Source: an uncultured Lachnospiraceae bacterium (GTDB lineage Bacteria; Bacillota_A; Clostridia; Lachnospirales; Lachnospiraceae). From it: a stretch of DNA of 7,204 nt. Position numbers and translations under genes: made by a program. Shown here one piece after another: positions 6,631 through 7,204 of this stretch. Numbering within the stretch: position 1 is the first letter of the stretch; each line of letters opens with the position of its first letter. The stretch lies in NCBI GenBank assembly GCA_900555005.1, contig USJM01000088.1:1-7204 (forward strand), given 5' to 3'. The notes beneath the pieces are model-generated. The model worked only from the letters and a program-made list of their open reading frames with translations. It was not told where the DNA came from and did not search any database.

Positions 6631-7204
6631 ATGCTGGTCACATTGAAGAGTATTCTGCGTCTTGCAGAAGCAGACAATAAGGCGATTGGGGCATTCAATG
6701 TCACAACGCTGGAAGGAATCCGCGCGGTGATCGCTGCCGCTGAAGAGACAGGGCAGCCAGTTATTCTTCAGTTTGCGAATGCCGCTCACAGCGGGTATAT
6801 ATCCCTTCATGAGATTGGACAGATCATGCTGCTGTATGCAGACGAAGCAAAAGTGCCGGTCTGCGTGCATCTCGATCATGGTGCCAATCTGGAGGAAGTG
6901 CATGAGGCGCTGGAACTGGGCTTTACGAGCGTCATGATTGATGGCTCCGCACTCCCCTACGAGAAGAATGTCGCTTTGACCGACGCAACGGTCGAGCTTG
7001 CGCAGGGATTCGGTGCATCGGTAGAGGCTGAGATTGGCTCCATGGGCAGGGAGGAGTTCCTGTCTGCGGGCGGATCGGAGGCCGATCTGGGTGAAAGCTC
7101 TTACACAGATCCGGATCAGGCAGCCCGCTTCGTGAAGGATACGGGCATTGATGCACTGGCCTGCTCCTTCGGGACGGTTCACGGCATTTATCTCAAGGCC
7201 CCTG
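6631..7204 (+). CDS. Class II (zinc) ketose-bisphosphate aldolase, 5' part
   Basis: This is a metal-dependent aldolase of the FbaA/GatY/KbaY/IolJ family, which cleaves ketose phosphates or bisphosphates into dihydroxyacetone phosphate and an aldehyde. The first 191 residues are present and the gene runs off the right edge, with about 90-120 residues missing by family length. Seen are AFNV near the N-terminus, PVCVHLDHG with catalytic D82 and zinc ligand H83, MIDGSALPYEKN with D104, VEAEIGSMGREE with E132 and E134, and GTVHGIY with the zinc ligand H184. With ATG 6631 as start, D82 and H83 fall at the numbers known for E. coli GatY/KbaY, which supports this start, as does GGAGG seven bases upstream. 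The family signature usually has a small residue where R stands in SMGREE. Fructose-, tagatose- and inositol-type substrates cannot be told apart from this fragment. It presumably acts right after the kinase. Confidence 0.92.
   Translation, partial: MLVTLKSILRLAEADNKAIGAFNVTTLEGIRAVIAAAEETGQPVILQFANAAHSGYISLHEIGQIMLLYADEAKVPVCVHLDHGANLEEVHEALELGFTSVMIDGSALPYEKNVALTDATVELAQGFGASVEAEIGSMGREEFLSAGGSEADLGESSYTDPDQAARFVKDTGIDALACSFGTVHGIYLKAP

Noticed and set aside
6406..7182. Long open frame of 258 codons on the - strand
   Set aside because: It lies opposite the kinase end and the aldolase, whose motifs are clear. The antisense product is rich in C, R and H with no recognisable domain, typical of a shadow of GC-rich coding DNA.
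1..7204. CRISPR array, insertion sequence, tRNA or rRNA
   Set aside because: No regularly spaced repeats, transposase motifs, terminal inverted repeats or RNA gene patterns were seen on either strand.

Overview
The window looks like chromosomal DNA from a Gram-positive anaerobe of the Clostridia, most likely near the Lachnospiraceae. This is inferred from a PrsA/SurA-like foldase of the kind common in that group, a Bacillus-type Xpt, strong AAGGAGG ribosome binding sites, moderately GC-rich coding DNA, and intergenic DNA that is AT-rich in places. No species is claimed. All genes supported here lie on the + strand.

Left part (1-1442): the 3' end of a secreted foldase gene with a glutamate/threonine/alanine-rich low-complexity insert, followed 37 bases later by a complete xpt (xanthine phosphoribosyltransferase). 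A strong intrinsic terminator at 1404-1442 closes this unit. A control region of about 280 bases (1443-1721) follows, with a near-consensus promoter.

Right part (1722-7204, running off the edge): an apparent sugar-uptake and catabolism operon. In order it encodes an RbsB-like substrate-binding protein, a two-domain RbsA/MglA-type ATPase, an RbsC-type permease, a PfkB-family carbohydrate kinase and the first 191 residues of a class II ketose-bisphosphate aldolase. The simplest reading is ABC import of a sugar or polyol, phosphorylation in the cytoplasm, then aldol cleavage to triose-phosphate-level products. The substrate is not known. Two ribose-contacting positions of RbsB are changed here, so ribose is unlikely.

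The main oddity is that four genes (foldase, ATPase, permease, kinase) are each split by a frameshift. Every one is repaired by adding a single base, and the protein on both sides is well conserved. A fifth possible case at the kinase/aldolase junction leaves the two genes in one open frame as printed. Identical polarity, no point-mutation stops, and two cases in GGGG runs point to deletion-type sequencing or assembly errors rather than gene decay. Features are therefore drawn as the presumed intact genes, with the break stated in each entry. No mobile element, CRISPR array or RNA gene was found, and no clearly new system is supported; the least familiar part is the uncharacterised sugar operon.
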